Below are positions 1 to 10,830 of a stretch of DNA of 64,000 bases, piece after piece. Within the stretch, counting starts at the first letter, position 1. Each line of letters opens with the position of its first letter. Both the position numbers and the translations under genes were made by a program. The notes under the pieces were generated by a model. The model did no database searches. It was not told where the DNA came from and saw only the letters and a program-made list of their open reading frames with translations. Origin of the DNA: Cynocephalus volans (lineage: Eukaryota; Chordata; Mammalia; Dermoptera; Cynocephalidae); contig NC_084463.1 in the NCBI RefSeq assembly GCF_027409185.1, positions 51,206,907 through 51,270,906 on the forward strand, written 5' to 3'.

Positions 1-587
1 TGCCTGTCAGTGACCAGTTTATTCTTTCACAGGAGTCTTTGATTTTAGAGACTAGAGTCTCTCATGAAATGGTGGTGAGTGCCCCAATGGCTCTTAAGTG
101 CTTGACCTGTGCCCACCATTGGTATGTTATCTGGCTCTCAAAAGACGTTTAGAACAACAAAAACAGAACAAAAAGAGTCTAATTTGCCCATAAGCGGCCA
201 AAAATAAAACCAAAAGAGAACTCACCAGAAAGAATGTGATGTCCTCCATAGAAGAACAAAAACAAAAGCAGTCAGAGAGCTCAACTAAGAGGAGGAAGCT
301 TGAATGTAACAGAGGACTTACCACATGGTGGAAAGAGGACTGGTGAAAGTGGGGAGCATTAGAGAGTCAGGTGGGTACTGCACACAGCTCCAGAGGTTGC
401 TGATCTGGGAAAGGCTCATCCTCTTGGTGTAACCTGAAATGCATGACAGAGATGCCAACTCTTTAAAGAGTTTAAAGGAACGGCAAGGGCTTGCAACCTG
501 CAATATACATGCTATGGTGGACCCTAGGCACATCTGAGGGGGCTGGGACAAGGGTAAGCTTTTAAAGGCAAAAAAGAAGTCCACCAT
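1..587. other. Unassigned flank, no gene seen
   Basis: AT-rich sequence with no recognisable exon, splice pair or repeat family. Its open frames are short and of low complexity. It may be part of the old retroviral neighbourhood that follows, but nothing in it shows this directly. Confidence 0.4.
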
Positions 588-938
588 TGCTATGGTTTAA
601 ATATGGTTTGTCCCCATGAAAGTCACATTGAAATTTGGTTGCCATTGTGGTGGTGAGGGGAGGTGGGGCCTTTAAAGTGATTAAGTTGCTAAGGATTAAC
701 ATTTTTCATAGGAATGGGTTAGCTATCATGGAGTTCAGCCCTCTTTTCTCTTGCGTGTGCCTGCTCCCTCTCCCCTTCCACCATGCTATGAAGCAGCATG
801 AGGTCCTCACCACATGAGGCTGCCCAATATTGGACTTCCCAGCCTCTAGAACAGTGAGCTAAATATACCTTTTCCCTCTATAAATTAATGAGTCTCACAT
901 ATTCTGTTATAGCAACAGAAAGTGGACTAAGACATCCA
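588..938 (+). mobile_element. MaLR-type solitary LTR fossil (MST/MLT1-like)
   Basis: Starts with a TGCTATGGTTT-like end, carries the internal GGAGGTGGGGCCTTT-type block and a late CTTCCCAGCCTCTAGAAC block, and ends at GGACTAAGACA. This order is typical of ERVL-MaLR LTRs of the MST/MLT1 groups. It is an old, diverged solitary LTR. Subfamily is not certain by eye. Confidence 0.75.
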
Positions 939-1209
939 CACAGGTGATGTGAAAGAAAAGATCACTGATTACAGAAGGTGACTGCAAGCAGTGGCACTGG
1001 TGGTACTGGCTATTGCTAGGAGAGGATCTTCACTGAAGTGCCTTGACTGAAAAGTTCTGATCAGGAAAGTCACCCACTTCCCTTGAAGCATCAAAGCACA
1101 GCCAAGACTCAATACATGCCTCACTACAAAATCCTGTCTCAAAGCTGAGGCAAATGAAAACTTAAAAGACAAAAAGGCCTTAGAGACTCAGACATCTTCT
1201 GTTCCAGCG
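939..1209. other. Unassigned stretch between LTR and ERV interior
   Basis: No exon or clear repeat match. It could be the leader or start of the ERV interior that follows, but I see no primer-binding site or other landmark to support that. Confidence 0.3.
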
Positions 1210-3587
1210 ACTTCCCCTCCCTTTCCTACAATTCCTCCTATTCTTCCTCCTCCTCTTTATCCTTCTCTAGCTGAACTCTTTCTCACCAACCCCCCCAGTT
1301 TCAAACTCATCTGCCCTCACTGTTCTACAACGAGGTCCTGTTAAAACCTGCCCCTTTAAAATAAAACCCACTGATAACCCAGCAAAACCCCGTCTCCTGT
1401 GTTCCTTGGACTAAGGCTAAACTCCAAACCATTGTTAATGAATTTCCAAAAGTCACTGAAGACCCTCACCAATTTGTTGATGACGTTAACATGGTAATCC
1501 AGGCCTATCAGCCAGGTTTTTCTGACTTATATGAGTGGGTTTACATGCTGATTTATATCAGTTTGTTTACATGCTTGTTGGGGAACTCCAGGACCAACAC
1601 TGGATGGCTAAAGCCGACTGGACGCACCCTGAGTTTGACTTAGTAAAACAGATGGCCTAGTACTGGGAACAAGCACAAACATTATCTAAAATCTTCACAA
1701 AGCTATCCTTGAAGCATTTCCTAAGGCTTTTGACTGGAATCAAAGTCAAGCTTGTACCTAAGAACCTAATGAATCTAATACAATGAACACAACTAACTTC
1801 AAGTCATTTTTAAGCAGAATTCTGGCCTTCCTGTACACGTTGATTCTATTCAAATAGACTTCAAGTCTATGTTTGTGAATGGTCTGCCTCAAGAACTTTC
1901 TCACCTTGATAAAAAAAGCTTGTATGGAATGGGAAACTATTGCCTACTTCAGGTTTAGTAAATTTAGTCAATCAGCTGGCACATATTCCAGAGGATATTT
2001 AAAAAAAAACAAACAAAAAAAACCTACCAAAATCCTTACTGTCCAGCTACAACAGATGGAAGCCCCCAAATGAAACCTTAAGCAAAATCCTCCTGGCCCC
2101 TGATATTATTGTAAAAAGCCTGGACACTGTAAGAGAGATTGCTACAAGCTAAAAAAAAAAAGGCCAAACAGTTTCTCTTCAAAACCCTCAAGATATAGTA
2201 GTTCCAATAATGGGGCTCCAAGGAATTACAGGGGCTTTCCCATTCCTTCCTCTTACCCACCTCAGGGAATCTTCTCAGACTGGGAATAAGGTTCTGACTG
2301 TCCCTATAGATACTGGAGCAATGCTCCCAGTACTCAATCCCATTGACCTTAAACAGCCCCCGCCTTGAAGCAATAAGACATTCCAAACAGTGAGGGTCTC
2401 TAATGAACCTCAAAACATTTTCATGTCTTTACCTACCTCTTTCTGCCTTAGTCCCCTACAGGACACTCACATCTTTTTACTTAGTAACTCTGTTCCAGTT
2501 CACCTTCTTGGCAGGGACTTTTTGGAAAAATAATGTGCAGGAATCTCTTTCTCCAGAAAGGGGAAAATGATTTTAGAATTTAACAAACCAGATCAAACTG
2601 GACTGATTCTCCTAATTCTCCAATTTGCTATATCAGTTCCTGTTCAGACAAAAACTAACACACTTCCCTTTGTTACATCAAATACCCATTTCTTATGGGC
2701 AAAGTCCTCAATAAATATAGGTAGGATCCATAGTGCACCCTCTATTAAGATTCAGATTGAACCATTGAAACCTTTGCCCAGGATTAAACAATACCCTTTA
2801 AAATAAGCAGACCTATGGGGCATGAAAACCATTACTAAAGAATGTAAGACACTAGGTCTTATTATCCCATGTACTAGTCCTTGTGATAGTACAATGCAGT
2901 CAATAAAACAATCTAATGGCTGTGGGTTGAGATTGTTCAAGATCTTCATGCAACAAATAATATTGCTATACCTGGCCATCCAGTTATCCCAAACCCTCAT
3001 ACCTTGATGACCTTGACTCCAACTGGCAGCAAATTCTTTACTGTTACTGATCCATGCAGTGCATTCTTAAGTATTCCAGCTAGCCAAGCCAGCCCCCTTT
3101 TTGCCTTCTCTTGGGAAGGCCACAGTATACCTGGCCATGCCCCAGGGCTTCCCTGAACACCCCTCGCACTTTTTGCAAATCCTAAAGACCGACCTAGAGC
3201 AAGCTACTTTCCCTCAAGGCTCCACTTTACTTCATTGTGTGGATGACCGCCTCCTCTGCCATCTCTCACATTCAGCACACGAGGAGGACAGTGAACACTT
3301 GCTAAAACTCATAACTGCCAAAGTCTATGAGGTTTCTAAGGAAAAATCTCAGCTAGGAAAAACCCAAGTAAAATACATCAGTCATCTAATTTCAGAAAGT
3401 GGACTTAGATCCAGAATGACTTCAAAGCATCTTACGATCTCCTAAGCCCAAAACTAAGCTCCAACTTCATTGGTTTCTCAGCTTTACTGGTCACTGTCAA
3501 AACTAGATCCCTAACTTCCCTCTGGCACAACCCTTACATCCTTCATCCTTCTTGTGTATGAAAAGGACAGAAATGCCCTACGAATCT

Positions 3588-3985
3588 TCTGTAGTTTGAA
3601 TGTCTCTCCAAAACTCCTGTTGAAGCCCAATCTCCATTGTAACAGTGTTAGGTTGGGAAATCCAACTATCATAGGTGAAAGCTGGGGCCTCTGGAGGTGA
3701 TTTGATTGTTAGTGTTTTGCCCTCATGAATGGATTAATCCATTCTTGGATTAATGGGTTAATGAATAAATGGGCTACCATGGGAGTGGCACCAATGGCTT
3801 TATAAGGAGAGCAAGTCAGCCCCCTCATCATGAGATTTCCTGTGCTATGTGCAATAAGGCCCTCATCAGATGTATCCCGCAACCTGGGACTTCTGAGACT
3901 CCAAAATTAAAAGAAATAGATTTTTTTTTTTTAATAAATCACCCAGTTTCAGGTATGGTTATAAATGACAGAAAATGGACCAACA
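3588..3985 (+). mobile_element. MaLR-type LTR inserted in the ERV1 interior
   Basis: Begins TGTAGTTTGAATGTC and carries the GGCCTCTGGAGGTGATT-type block, a GGCTTTATAAGG TATA region and a late AATAAATCACCCAGTTTC block. These are MST/MLT1 landmarks in order. Pol-like sequence flanks it on both sides, which shows nesting. Ends are approximate and no clear target duplication was found. Confidence 0.7.
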
Positions 3986-4549
3986 TGGACATCAGCATTG
4001 CCCCCTGGGTATTACAGGCAGCTAGTAGACATAGTAGCCCATGGCCACACCCCTTTGAGGGCTGTCCCTATTGGTCAAATCCACCAAATAGTCATGGCAC
4101 CTCCGTTGACTATCTTTGTGCTCCATGCTGTAGAAGCTGTTTTGAATTTTCATCATACCCAACACCTTTTTGCTTGTTGCCTCAGCTCTTATGAAACCCC
4201 TCTACTAATCATTCCCCACATTACTCTGTCTAGCTGTAATAACCTCAATCCTGCCACTGTCCTTTCTTTTCTCTTGGACAATATGCCACACAACTATGTG
4301 ACCTTAACAGACCACCTTTTGACTCTCTGAAAGGATTTACAGGACATTCCCTTGGACAATGCTGAGATATCCTGGTTCACAGATGGCTCATACTTAAAAG
4401 ATGATACTGTAAATATTTTGCACCTTATGCTATTAATACGGACCTTGAAATTCTGTCAGCAGCCCCTTTGCCTTCAGTTACTTCTACCTTGTAGGCATAG
4501 GTACTTGCCATCACTAGAGCCTGCCTTCTTTCTAAAGTAATAGCTGCTA

Positions 4550-4612
4550 TGTTTTTTTTGTTTTTGTTTTTGGTGCCTGGCTGGTAAGGATATCCGAACC
4601 TTGACCATGGTA
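4550..4612 (-). mobile_element. CYN-like tRNA-Ile SINE, truncated
   Basis: Reads as a T-rich tail, then the complement of the 3' half of the tRNA-Ile-like unit (GGTGCCTGGCTGGTAAGG, then a B-box-like complement). It breaks off within the unit and the sequence returns to RNase H-like ERV sequence. Confidence 0.6.
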
Positions 4613-4920
4613 TTACAAGCCTGCCCTGAAACTTACTGAGCTCGTCGACCAGTCTGCTGCTAATTTTTATACAGACAGTCAGTATGCATTTGGAATTGTT
4701 CATGATTTTGGAATGTTACAGAAACAGAGGTTTCCTCACTTCCAGTAGAGACGCAATAAAAAGTGGGCCATATGTGAAAGACTTATTAGATGCAACATCC
4801 ACTCCCCTGGCCATTATTAAGATCCTAAGCCATTCAAAACTAGACTCTATGGAGACTAAATGAAATCATCTTGCTGATAACGCTGCAAAGAATGCTGATC
4901 TTAAAAGTACCACTAATCAG

Positions 4921-5006
4921 GGAGATGGAGGGTTAGGTCAGATGGTAGAGTGTGGTGCTGAAAACAGTAAAGGGTCTGGATCCCCTAACTGGCCAGCCGC
5001 CAAAAC
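4921..5006 (+). mobile_element. CYN-like tRNA-Ile SINE monomer with target duplication
   Basis: Shows the tRNA-Ile order: GGTTAGGTCAGATGGTAGAG (A box region), GGTGCTGAAAACA (anticodon arm), GGGTCTGGATCCCC (B box region), then CTGGCCAGCCGCC and an A-rich end. The flanks share an imperfect direct repeat, AAAAGTACCACTAATCA before and AAAAGTCCCACTAATCA after, which marks retroposition. Confidence 0.8.
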
Positions 5007-5293
5007 AAAAAGTCCCACTAATCAAATTTCTGTCACGGGTCCGGCTGGAAAAATTTCCAAATGAAGACCTTGGAACAATTACTAAGAAAGTTGGAGAGGA
5101 AGCCCTGAGGCTTAAATTCCTGAACAGAGCAAACAAAGCTTAACACAGGAATTTCCCCTGGCCTCCAGCACTTCAGATAAGACCAGGGCAGTCTCCTAGC
5201 AACAACTATTTCCCCAGTGAGCAACCACAAAGTCCTGCAAAGATTTCCCCGGACCGGGAGCCTCGTTCCAAAGCTGTTAGCATGAGCTTCTCT

Positions 5294-5406
5294 TTATTTA
5301 TTTATTTATTTTTAATATTTGGCGACTGGCCGGTATGGGGACGCGAACCCTTGACCTTGGTGTTACCCACACCACGCTCTCACCGACTGTGCTAACCAGC
5401 CGGGCT
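5294..5406 (-). mobile_element. CYN-like tRNA-Ile SINE monomer, reverse
   Basis: A T/A-rich tail (TTTATTTATTTATTT) precedes the complement of a whole tRNA-Ile-like unit ending GCTAACCAGCCGGG. Imperfect flanking repeats (GCTTCTCTTTA and GCTTTGTCTTTA) support an insertion. It lies just upstream of the MRPL55 CpG island. Confidence 0.8.
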
Positions 5407-5499
5407 GGCTTTGTCTTTAAAAAAACTCCCCCTTGCCCCCGCTTTCCTCGGCTGTTGCAACCCTCTGCTATTCCCAAATAAAATCTTTTGTTCTAGAGA

Positions 5500-6130
5500 G
5501 GCGGTTTCTTGGAGCTTCTTTTCAGGTTGATAGCGGTCGTCCCACGGGGACGTGGGGCCCACCGCGCGGCCCAGCCCGCCCTGTCCTACCGCCGCAGCCG
5601 CCGCCCCGCCCTACGGTGCCGGGGTCACGGCCCAGCTCACGCCCGCCCTCCCCGGTTCACCAGGCCGTACCTCGGCGCCCGCCCCGCAGGGACTACGTCA
5701 GCACCGCGCCGGCCCATCTCCGCCCCTGTCCTACACAGAACCGCGCCGGCTGCGTCCACTCCAGCCTCGCTCCGCCCCTCGGGGAACACGCCTCCGCCGC
5801 GTCGGCTCCGCCCCTCGTGACATTATCTCCGCGCGACTCAGCGCCTGCAGGTGACGTCGCGGGCGGCGGCGCAGGAACCCCGTGGGTCGTAACCCTCTGC
5901 TTGGCCCAGTCCCTGGCCTCAGTTTCCCATCTGGCCAGTGGGTTTCCGGACTCCTCGTCCTCGAGGCCGCTCCGCAGCGACAGTGGTGGACTCAGGTTGG
6001 CGCCTCGTGCGGGCGCAGAGCAGTCCCGGGGGGCGGGAGGCGGGGAGGGGGCAGGGAGAGGCTGGACCAGCCCGGGGCCCTGTCGCGGTGGGGTCCGGGG
6101 GAGGGAGGCGGGAGGGGGCAGGGGGCTTTC
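5500..6130 (+). promoter_or_regulatory. MRPL55: CpG island, probable MRPL55 promoter
   Basis: Sharp rise in GC and CpG density 0.7-1.3 kb upstream of the MRPL55 start codon. It holds several GC boxes (CCGCCCC) and a near-perfect CRE (TGACGTCG at 5852-5859). No TATA box was seen. A 5' UTR exon probably starts here and splices toward the coding exon at 6.8 kb; its donor cannot be fixed by eye. Confidence 0.7.
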
Positions 6131-6844
6131 CCTGCAGACCCCTTGGGCTGGCCCTGGGCCTCTGTCACGGTGGGGTTGTGGACGTAGGGTACTGACCAAG
6201 TGGGATGTCCAGTTTAGAAGCACAGGACCTCTCCCATTGGGTCCCGTCCTTGGTTAGTTGTAGAGAACGCCAAAGGAAACCGCGTGCTTGGCTGCCCGTG
6301 CAATAGAGTATTAGAAATCCTTGGCCTTCACCTTGGATACCTGAGCACGGACTTCCCTGGCGCATAGCAAAAGCAGCGACTGGGCCTCTATTGCCATTCT
6401 GTAAGCAGCGTGATAATCCTCACCTCACTGGCTTTCTGTGAAAATTAGTAATGACCAAGGTATGGGTCAAGCTCCACTGTTTACTGCATTCTGGAGTAGC
6501 TTCTCTGACTCCCTGACCCAATGGAAGGGCAACAGGGCCTTGCCACAGACTGACTCAGGATCTTTGGGAGTAGGGCTCAAGCATCTGCTTTTGGGAGAAC
6601 TTTCCCAGGCGATTCTAATCTGAGGAGCCTGCGGGGTTACTGGGAGAGGTGGGGGAGTGATCTGGTGATTCCATAGGTGTCCGAGATTTCCCTCGGTCTG
6701 TGGCTTCATTCCTGGCTGTGATTTGACGAGGATCAGTTAGGTGGCAGAGCCTTCCTTTAAGATCTCATCTTTTCTTGCCCAGCAGTTCACACAGCAGGGC
6801 CAGTGACTGACTACCTCCACGTGCCACCAGGGGTCTAAGGAGGA
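6131..6844 (+). other. MRPL55: MRPL55 5' UTR/intron stretch
   Basis: Between the CpG island and the start codon. Sequence near 6390-6450 weakly resembles an old MIR fragment. A pyrimidine-rich run with CAG sites near 6.78-6.79 kb could be the acceptor of the first coding exon. No independent gene was seen. Confidence 0.45.
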
Positions 6845-8005
6845 ATGGCGGCCATGGGCAGCCTGCTTGGGTAAGCATGGACTTCCAGGCCCCTTGAATT
6901 ACTGTCAGGGGCCACACCAGGGAATGTCCTGCTCTTCACCAGGAGAGGGCTGTTCTAAGCCTGCCTGGTCCTCGCTGTCATCCTCTGTCCTCAGTGCTGG
7001 GATCCTCCTGCCTTTGCTCACCCCTTAGCAGTGTCATCCTGGCTGTGGGGCCAGAGCTGCTCTGATCACTGACTGTGGTTCCTCAGGGATCCCCCGCCAA
7101 GGCCCATTCTGCCCTTGGTGTGGTTCACCAGGCTCTGTTGGTGTCTCCTGCAGTCAGGCAGTTCTCCGACATGCCCACATAGGGCTGGCCTGGGCCACGT
7201 TGGCACTCTGCCCCGGCACCACCTCCACCAGCACACGTGTGTTTGTCTGCAGCCTGCTGCGGCAGAGTGCCATGAAAGCAGCCACCCCCGTGCCTCACCA
7301 CCTGCATACATCCTCCTGGTGGGCCGACAGCAACAGGGCCTTGCTCACTCGTGTACGCCGCCAGGCCTATGCACGCCTCTACCCAGTGCTGCTGGTCAGG
7401 CAGGACGGCTCTACCATCCACATCCGCTACAGGGAGCCTCGACGCATACTGGTGGTGAGCAGCCTCCACCTGGCACTCTCTGGTGCCTGCTTGAGGGCAG
7501 AGGAAGTTGTGGGGGTGGGGAGCTTTGGTCACTGTACTGCACTGCATGCGGGGAGCAGGTTGTTTTAGGAGAGGAGGGTTTAGACCCAGAACTCACTCCA
7601 AGTGCCAAAATCAGATGGGATTAACAGGCTGTGTGCTTTTTTAAAAAATCGAATTTAAGGAAAAGGAGCAGAATTAAAATTTTAAAGAATGAAAGCTTTG
7701 AAGGGCAGGAAGCACCCATAGAAAATACACAAATTGAGCTAGTATAAGATGGAAGACACAAGTTGAGAGGAAGGCTGGGGCCATCATTTCAGTAGCTCTG
7801 GCATTCTCCCAGCCACATGGATGCACCCTGACCTCTCCCCCGACAGATGCCCATAGACCTGGACACCCTTTCTCCTGAGGAGCGCAGGGCCAGGCTCCGG
7901 AGGCGCGAGGCTCAGCTCCGGCCGAGGAAGGAGGAGGAGCCAGAGCCTGTCGACAGTTTTGATGTGGAGCATTACAGACAGTTTTGGACCAAGACCAAGA
8001 AGTGA
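6845..8005 (+). CDS. MRPL55: Mitochondrial ribosomal protein L55
   Basis: A structural protein of the mitochondrial large ribosomal subunit. Coding exons are 6845-6870, 7253-7454 and 7847-8005, with donors GTAAGC and GTGAGC, CAG acceptors, and phases that join cleanly to 128 residues, the length expected for the family. The N-terminus is rich in Arg, Ala and Ser with few acidic residues ([17 protein letters not shown]...), as in a mitochondrial targeting peptide. The conserved core reads [20 protein letters not shown], then HIRYREPRR in exon 2. Exon 3 gives [19 protein letters not shown] and ends [12 protein letters not shown], the usual L55 tail. The ATG was chosen because it gives this leader, and a second in-frame ATG at codon 4 is an alternative. 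No AATAAA was seen after the stop; the transcript probably ends near 8.1 kb in AT-rich sequence. MMTAG2 follows on the same strand, as in human synteny. Confidence 0.95.
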
Positions 8006-8099
8006 CTGCAGCTTGTAATGACCCGGGGACATTGTGAAAACAGGAGGGTGTCCATCTTTAAATTAATTTTAAATTATCTCCTGTTATTGTCTTCCTTCT

Positions 8100-9300
8100 C
8101 ACTGTGTGCCTGGCCCTACAGCTTGACTTCCTGGAAAGCATCAGCTCAGAGGGGGCTCTGGGGCTCAGAGCAGGTGAGAGGGGTTTAGGATTGGTTTAGG
8201 TCAAACCTGTGGGATTTGGACACTGCTACGGGGCCATGGCACACATGGACTTCTGGGCAGGGAGCTACCATCATCCCCAGCTCTGCCTTCCCAGCCTCAG
8301 GAGAGCCTGGGGTTACCACTTTCTGGATGGAACACAGTGGCCCTGAAGAGCCAGATATTCCAGGATGTAGGGACCATCCAGAGCATAGCCTGCAGCTGGC
8401 CTCCCCAGCATTCCCTTCCCTGGATTTTCCCTAATGAGGCTGCCCCAGGGGAGTGGCCAGGCCTGGCTGTCTCCCAGTCTAGTCTGCACAGTATCCACAT
8501 ACATGCAACTGGGCCTTCCACAGTCTGCCATTACTTTGTGTTCCTGGAGTTGGTTTCACATTCCACTGGCTTCTACCAGACAGAAGAGTGCACATACTAC
8601 ACAGACACGCCAGACCCAGGCCTGGGGCTGCCCCTTGTCTCTGTCTTGGTCCCTGGGACTGTCCCTTGTCCCCATCCTGTGGCATCGCAGGGCCTGCTAC
8701 CACACTGTCTCCCTTTCAGCTTAGAGCCAGACACATTCACTGGGAGGATCTGGGATGAGGTGGGCATCAGCGGTCTGTGTGGGCTTGCAGTACAAGGGGC
8801 TGGGTAGGGCCCTAACCTCACAGGCCCTTCCCAAGAAGTCTGTTCATGGCCCTTCTCTCCTCAGCCCTCTTGCCCCTCTCCCAGCTCCACGGAGCAGAGC
8901 CTGGACAAGGACACCCATTTGTCCCACATGGTTACTGCATGAACAGCCTTCCTCAACCTATGTTCCTCCAGCCACTGCTCCAGTCCCTGCTAGCTTTGGG
9001 CTGGCCACCCAGCTGCACTGTCTGCTTTTGCTCTGTCCCATGCCCCCTTCCTCCAATGTTGCAGTGGCTTCACTGTGCCCAGCCCTCCTTGTGCTGCTGC
9101 GCATCTCTGGTCCCCTCCACCCTCAGTCCAGCTCATTGCCATCTACACTGATGATGCCTAGTGCCCCCTCTGCCCAGAACACTCCAGCCAGTGCACCCTC
9201 CACCCATGCCCCACCTCTTCCAGTGACCAATGGCTTGTCTGGCTTATAGGCACATGGTAGAAAGGGCAGGGGAGCTCTCGGGGTGGGGGTGGGGGTGTCC
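8100..9300. other. Intergenic, MRPL55 to MMTAG2; no gene seen
   Basis: Unremarkable GC-moderate sequence. Open frames on both strands are short and lack family features or splice context. No repeat family was recognised with confidence. Confidence 0.5.
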
Positions 9301-9301
9301 A

Positions 9302-9452
9302 TTTTCTAAGGATACTACTTCCATTCATGAGAGCTTCAACCCTATGACCTAGTCACCTCCCAAAGGCGCCACCTCCTAATACCATCGCCTTGGGGGTTAG
9401 GACTTCAACATACGAATTTGGAGGGACAAACATTCAGACCATAGGAAGTGGG
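9302..9452 (-). mobile_element. MaLR LTR fragment (MLT1-like), reverse
   Basis: Read on the minus strand it starts near CCTATGGTCTGAATGTTTGTC and runs through CCTAACCCCCAAGGCGATGG and the GGAGGTGGCGCC block. This is the 5' part of an MLT1-type LTR; the rest is missing. It is an old fossil. Confidence 0.7.
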
Positions 9453-10029
9453 GAGGGTAGCCGAGGCTGCCATGTGGATCTAGCCCAGGGTAGAGTGCAC
9501 GGAAGACATCTGGGTGGCTGCTGTTTTATCCAAACGTTTTCCTGGCTAATATAGAGAAAGTACACAAATCATTAAGTGCGTTAACTTGCTTAACTCCGAC
9601 ATGGAATCATTAGCTGACAGTTACAACCAGTGACTCAAGCAGTGCCAAATAACGGTGTTAGGCACGTCTTCCAGCAGCTTCTTGGGTGCTGCAGGCTTCC
9701 TTTTCCGCTTGCCCCGTCAGAACAAAATATAGTTAAGTCTTGCTTCTCAGTTTTAAGTTTTTAGTAAAGCCACAGTAACTTAACGTGAACGCGCCCACTG
9801 TGGCTGGCACCAGCTCCTCCAGAGCAGGTCAGAGGTGCCTGGGCTTAGGAAGCCTTCGATTTCATTCTGTGCCGCGTTCTACTACCCTCCCTGCACGGGG
9901 CAGTGACCTGTGTTCTCTTGTGACTCTACTGCGACCCACATCAGGTGCAGTCCAGCCCGTACTTTGGCTCAACGCGAACCTCGCAGTCGTATCTGGTCTG
10001 TACGGTGGGCTGGGACCCCCCGTCGTTGA
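9453..10029. other. Upstream flank of MMTAG2, nothing assigned
   Basis: No exon or repeat was recognised. CpG content rises from about 9.85 kb toward the MMTAG2 island. Confidence 0.4.
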
Positions 10030-10830
10030 GCAACGCTTGTAATGCGCGGGTTCCGCCCACCGTACTCCCGAGTTTTCCCGGGGGAACCGAGGACGGGCCC
10101 GCAGCTCCGACCCTCGTCCCCACACACCGCGGGCAGCCTCGGGGCATTGCGGCCGGCCCGGCACTGGCGCCCCTTCACGGTGGGATTCCTAACAACGGCT
10201 GTCTGCTGCACAGGGGTAGAGCTCGGTCCCTGCCCGCGCCGCCCCTCCCACGCCCGGCCGGAGTCGGGGAAATGCGCAGACGCGCAAGGCCGGCGCGGGA
10301 GTGACGTCACGGCGCACGGGGCGGGACGGCGGCGGGGCAGGGCCGGTGTCCTTCGGACTGGGGCTCGGGGCGGGGGTCGCGGGTGCTGGCTGCGGCGGCC
10401 CCGGCGCCATGTTCGGCTCCATCCGCGGCGGCGTGCGTGGCGGGCAGGACCAGTTTAACTGGGAGGACGTGAAGACGGACAAGCAGAGAGAGAACTACCT
10501 GGGTGGGAAGGCGCGGCGGTGGCCGGCGTCCGGGGTCGGCGGGCGGGCGGGCGGGTGGGCCCGGGGCTCACGGCGCCTTGTCCGCAGGCAACTCGCTGAT
10601 GGCACCCGTGGGCCGCTGGCAGAAGGGCCGCGACCTCACCTGGTACGCCAAGGGCCGGGCGCCGCGCGCGGGGCCGAGCCGCGAGGAGGAGCTGGCGGCC
10701 GTGCGGCAGGCGGAGCGCGAAGCGCTGCTGGCCGCGCTGTGAGTGCCCCGCGGGGCCGGGGCTGCCGGACAGGAAGGGGGTCTCCGGGGGGCGGGGCCGT
10801 CCGGAGTTGGGCGGCTAGGGAAGGACGAGG
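10030..10830 (+). promoter_or_regulatory. MMTAG2: CpG island, MMTAG2 promoter and first exons
   Basis: Very GC- and CpG-rich block that spans exons 1 and 2. It contains a perfect CRE about 100 bp before the start codon, several GGGCGGG boxes and NRF1-like GCGCA pairs near 10.28 kb. There is no TATA box. The start codon sits in GGCGCCATGTT, which also matches a YY1-type CCATNTT site. Confidence 0.8.
10302..10309 (+). promoter_or_regulatory. MMTAG2: Perfect palindromic CRE (TGACGTCA)
   Basis: TGACGTCA is the full CREB/ATF consensus. It lies inside a CpG island 100 bp upstream of the MMTAG2 ATG, a usual position for a functional CRE. Occupancy is inferred. Confidence 0.7.

Larger units (their letters stand above)
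1210..4920 (+). mobile_element. ERV1-like endogenous retrovirus interior, gag-pol fossil
   Basis: Gag-like sequence occupies about 1.3-2.1 kb and is followed by one zinc-knuckle box near 2.1 kb. A protease-like part with a DTGA-type active-site motif lies near 2.3 kb, reverse-transcriptase pieces at 2.7-3.4 kb, and RNase H-like sequence at about 4.35-4.9 kb. A single zinc knuckle and this gag-pro-pol order suit class I (gammaretrovirus-like) elements. It is badly broken, with well over a dozen breaks, and no env or paired LTRs of its own were recognised. A MaLR LTR and a SINE fragment lie inside it, so it is older than both. Age is inferred as ancient. Confidence 0.75.

Noticed and set aside
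5433-6257. Plus-strand ORF of 274 codons upstream of MRPL55
   Set aside because: Coincides with the CpG island; Pro/Arg/Ser-rich with no conserved motif. More likely promoter and 5' UTR.
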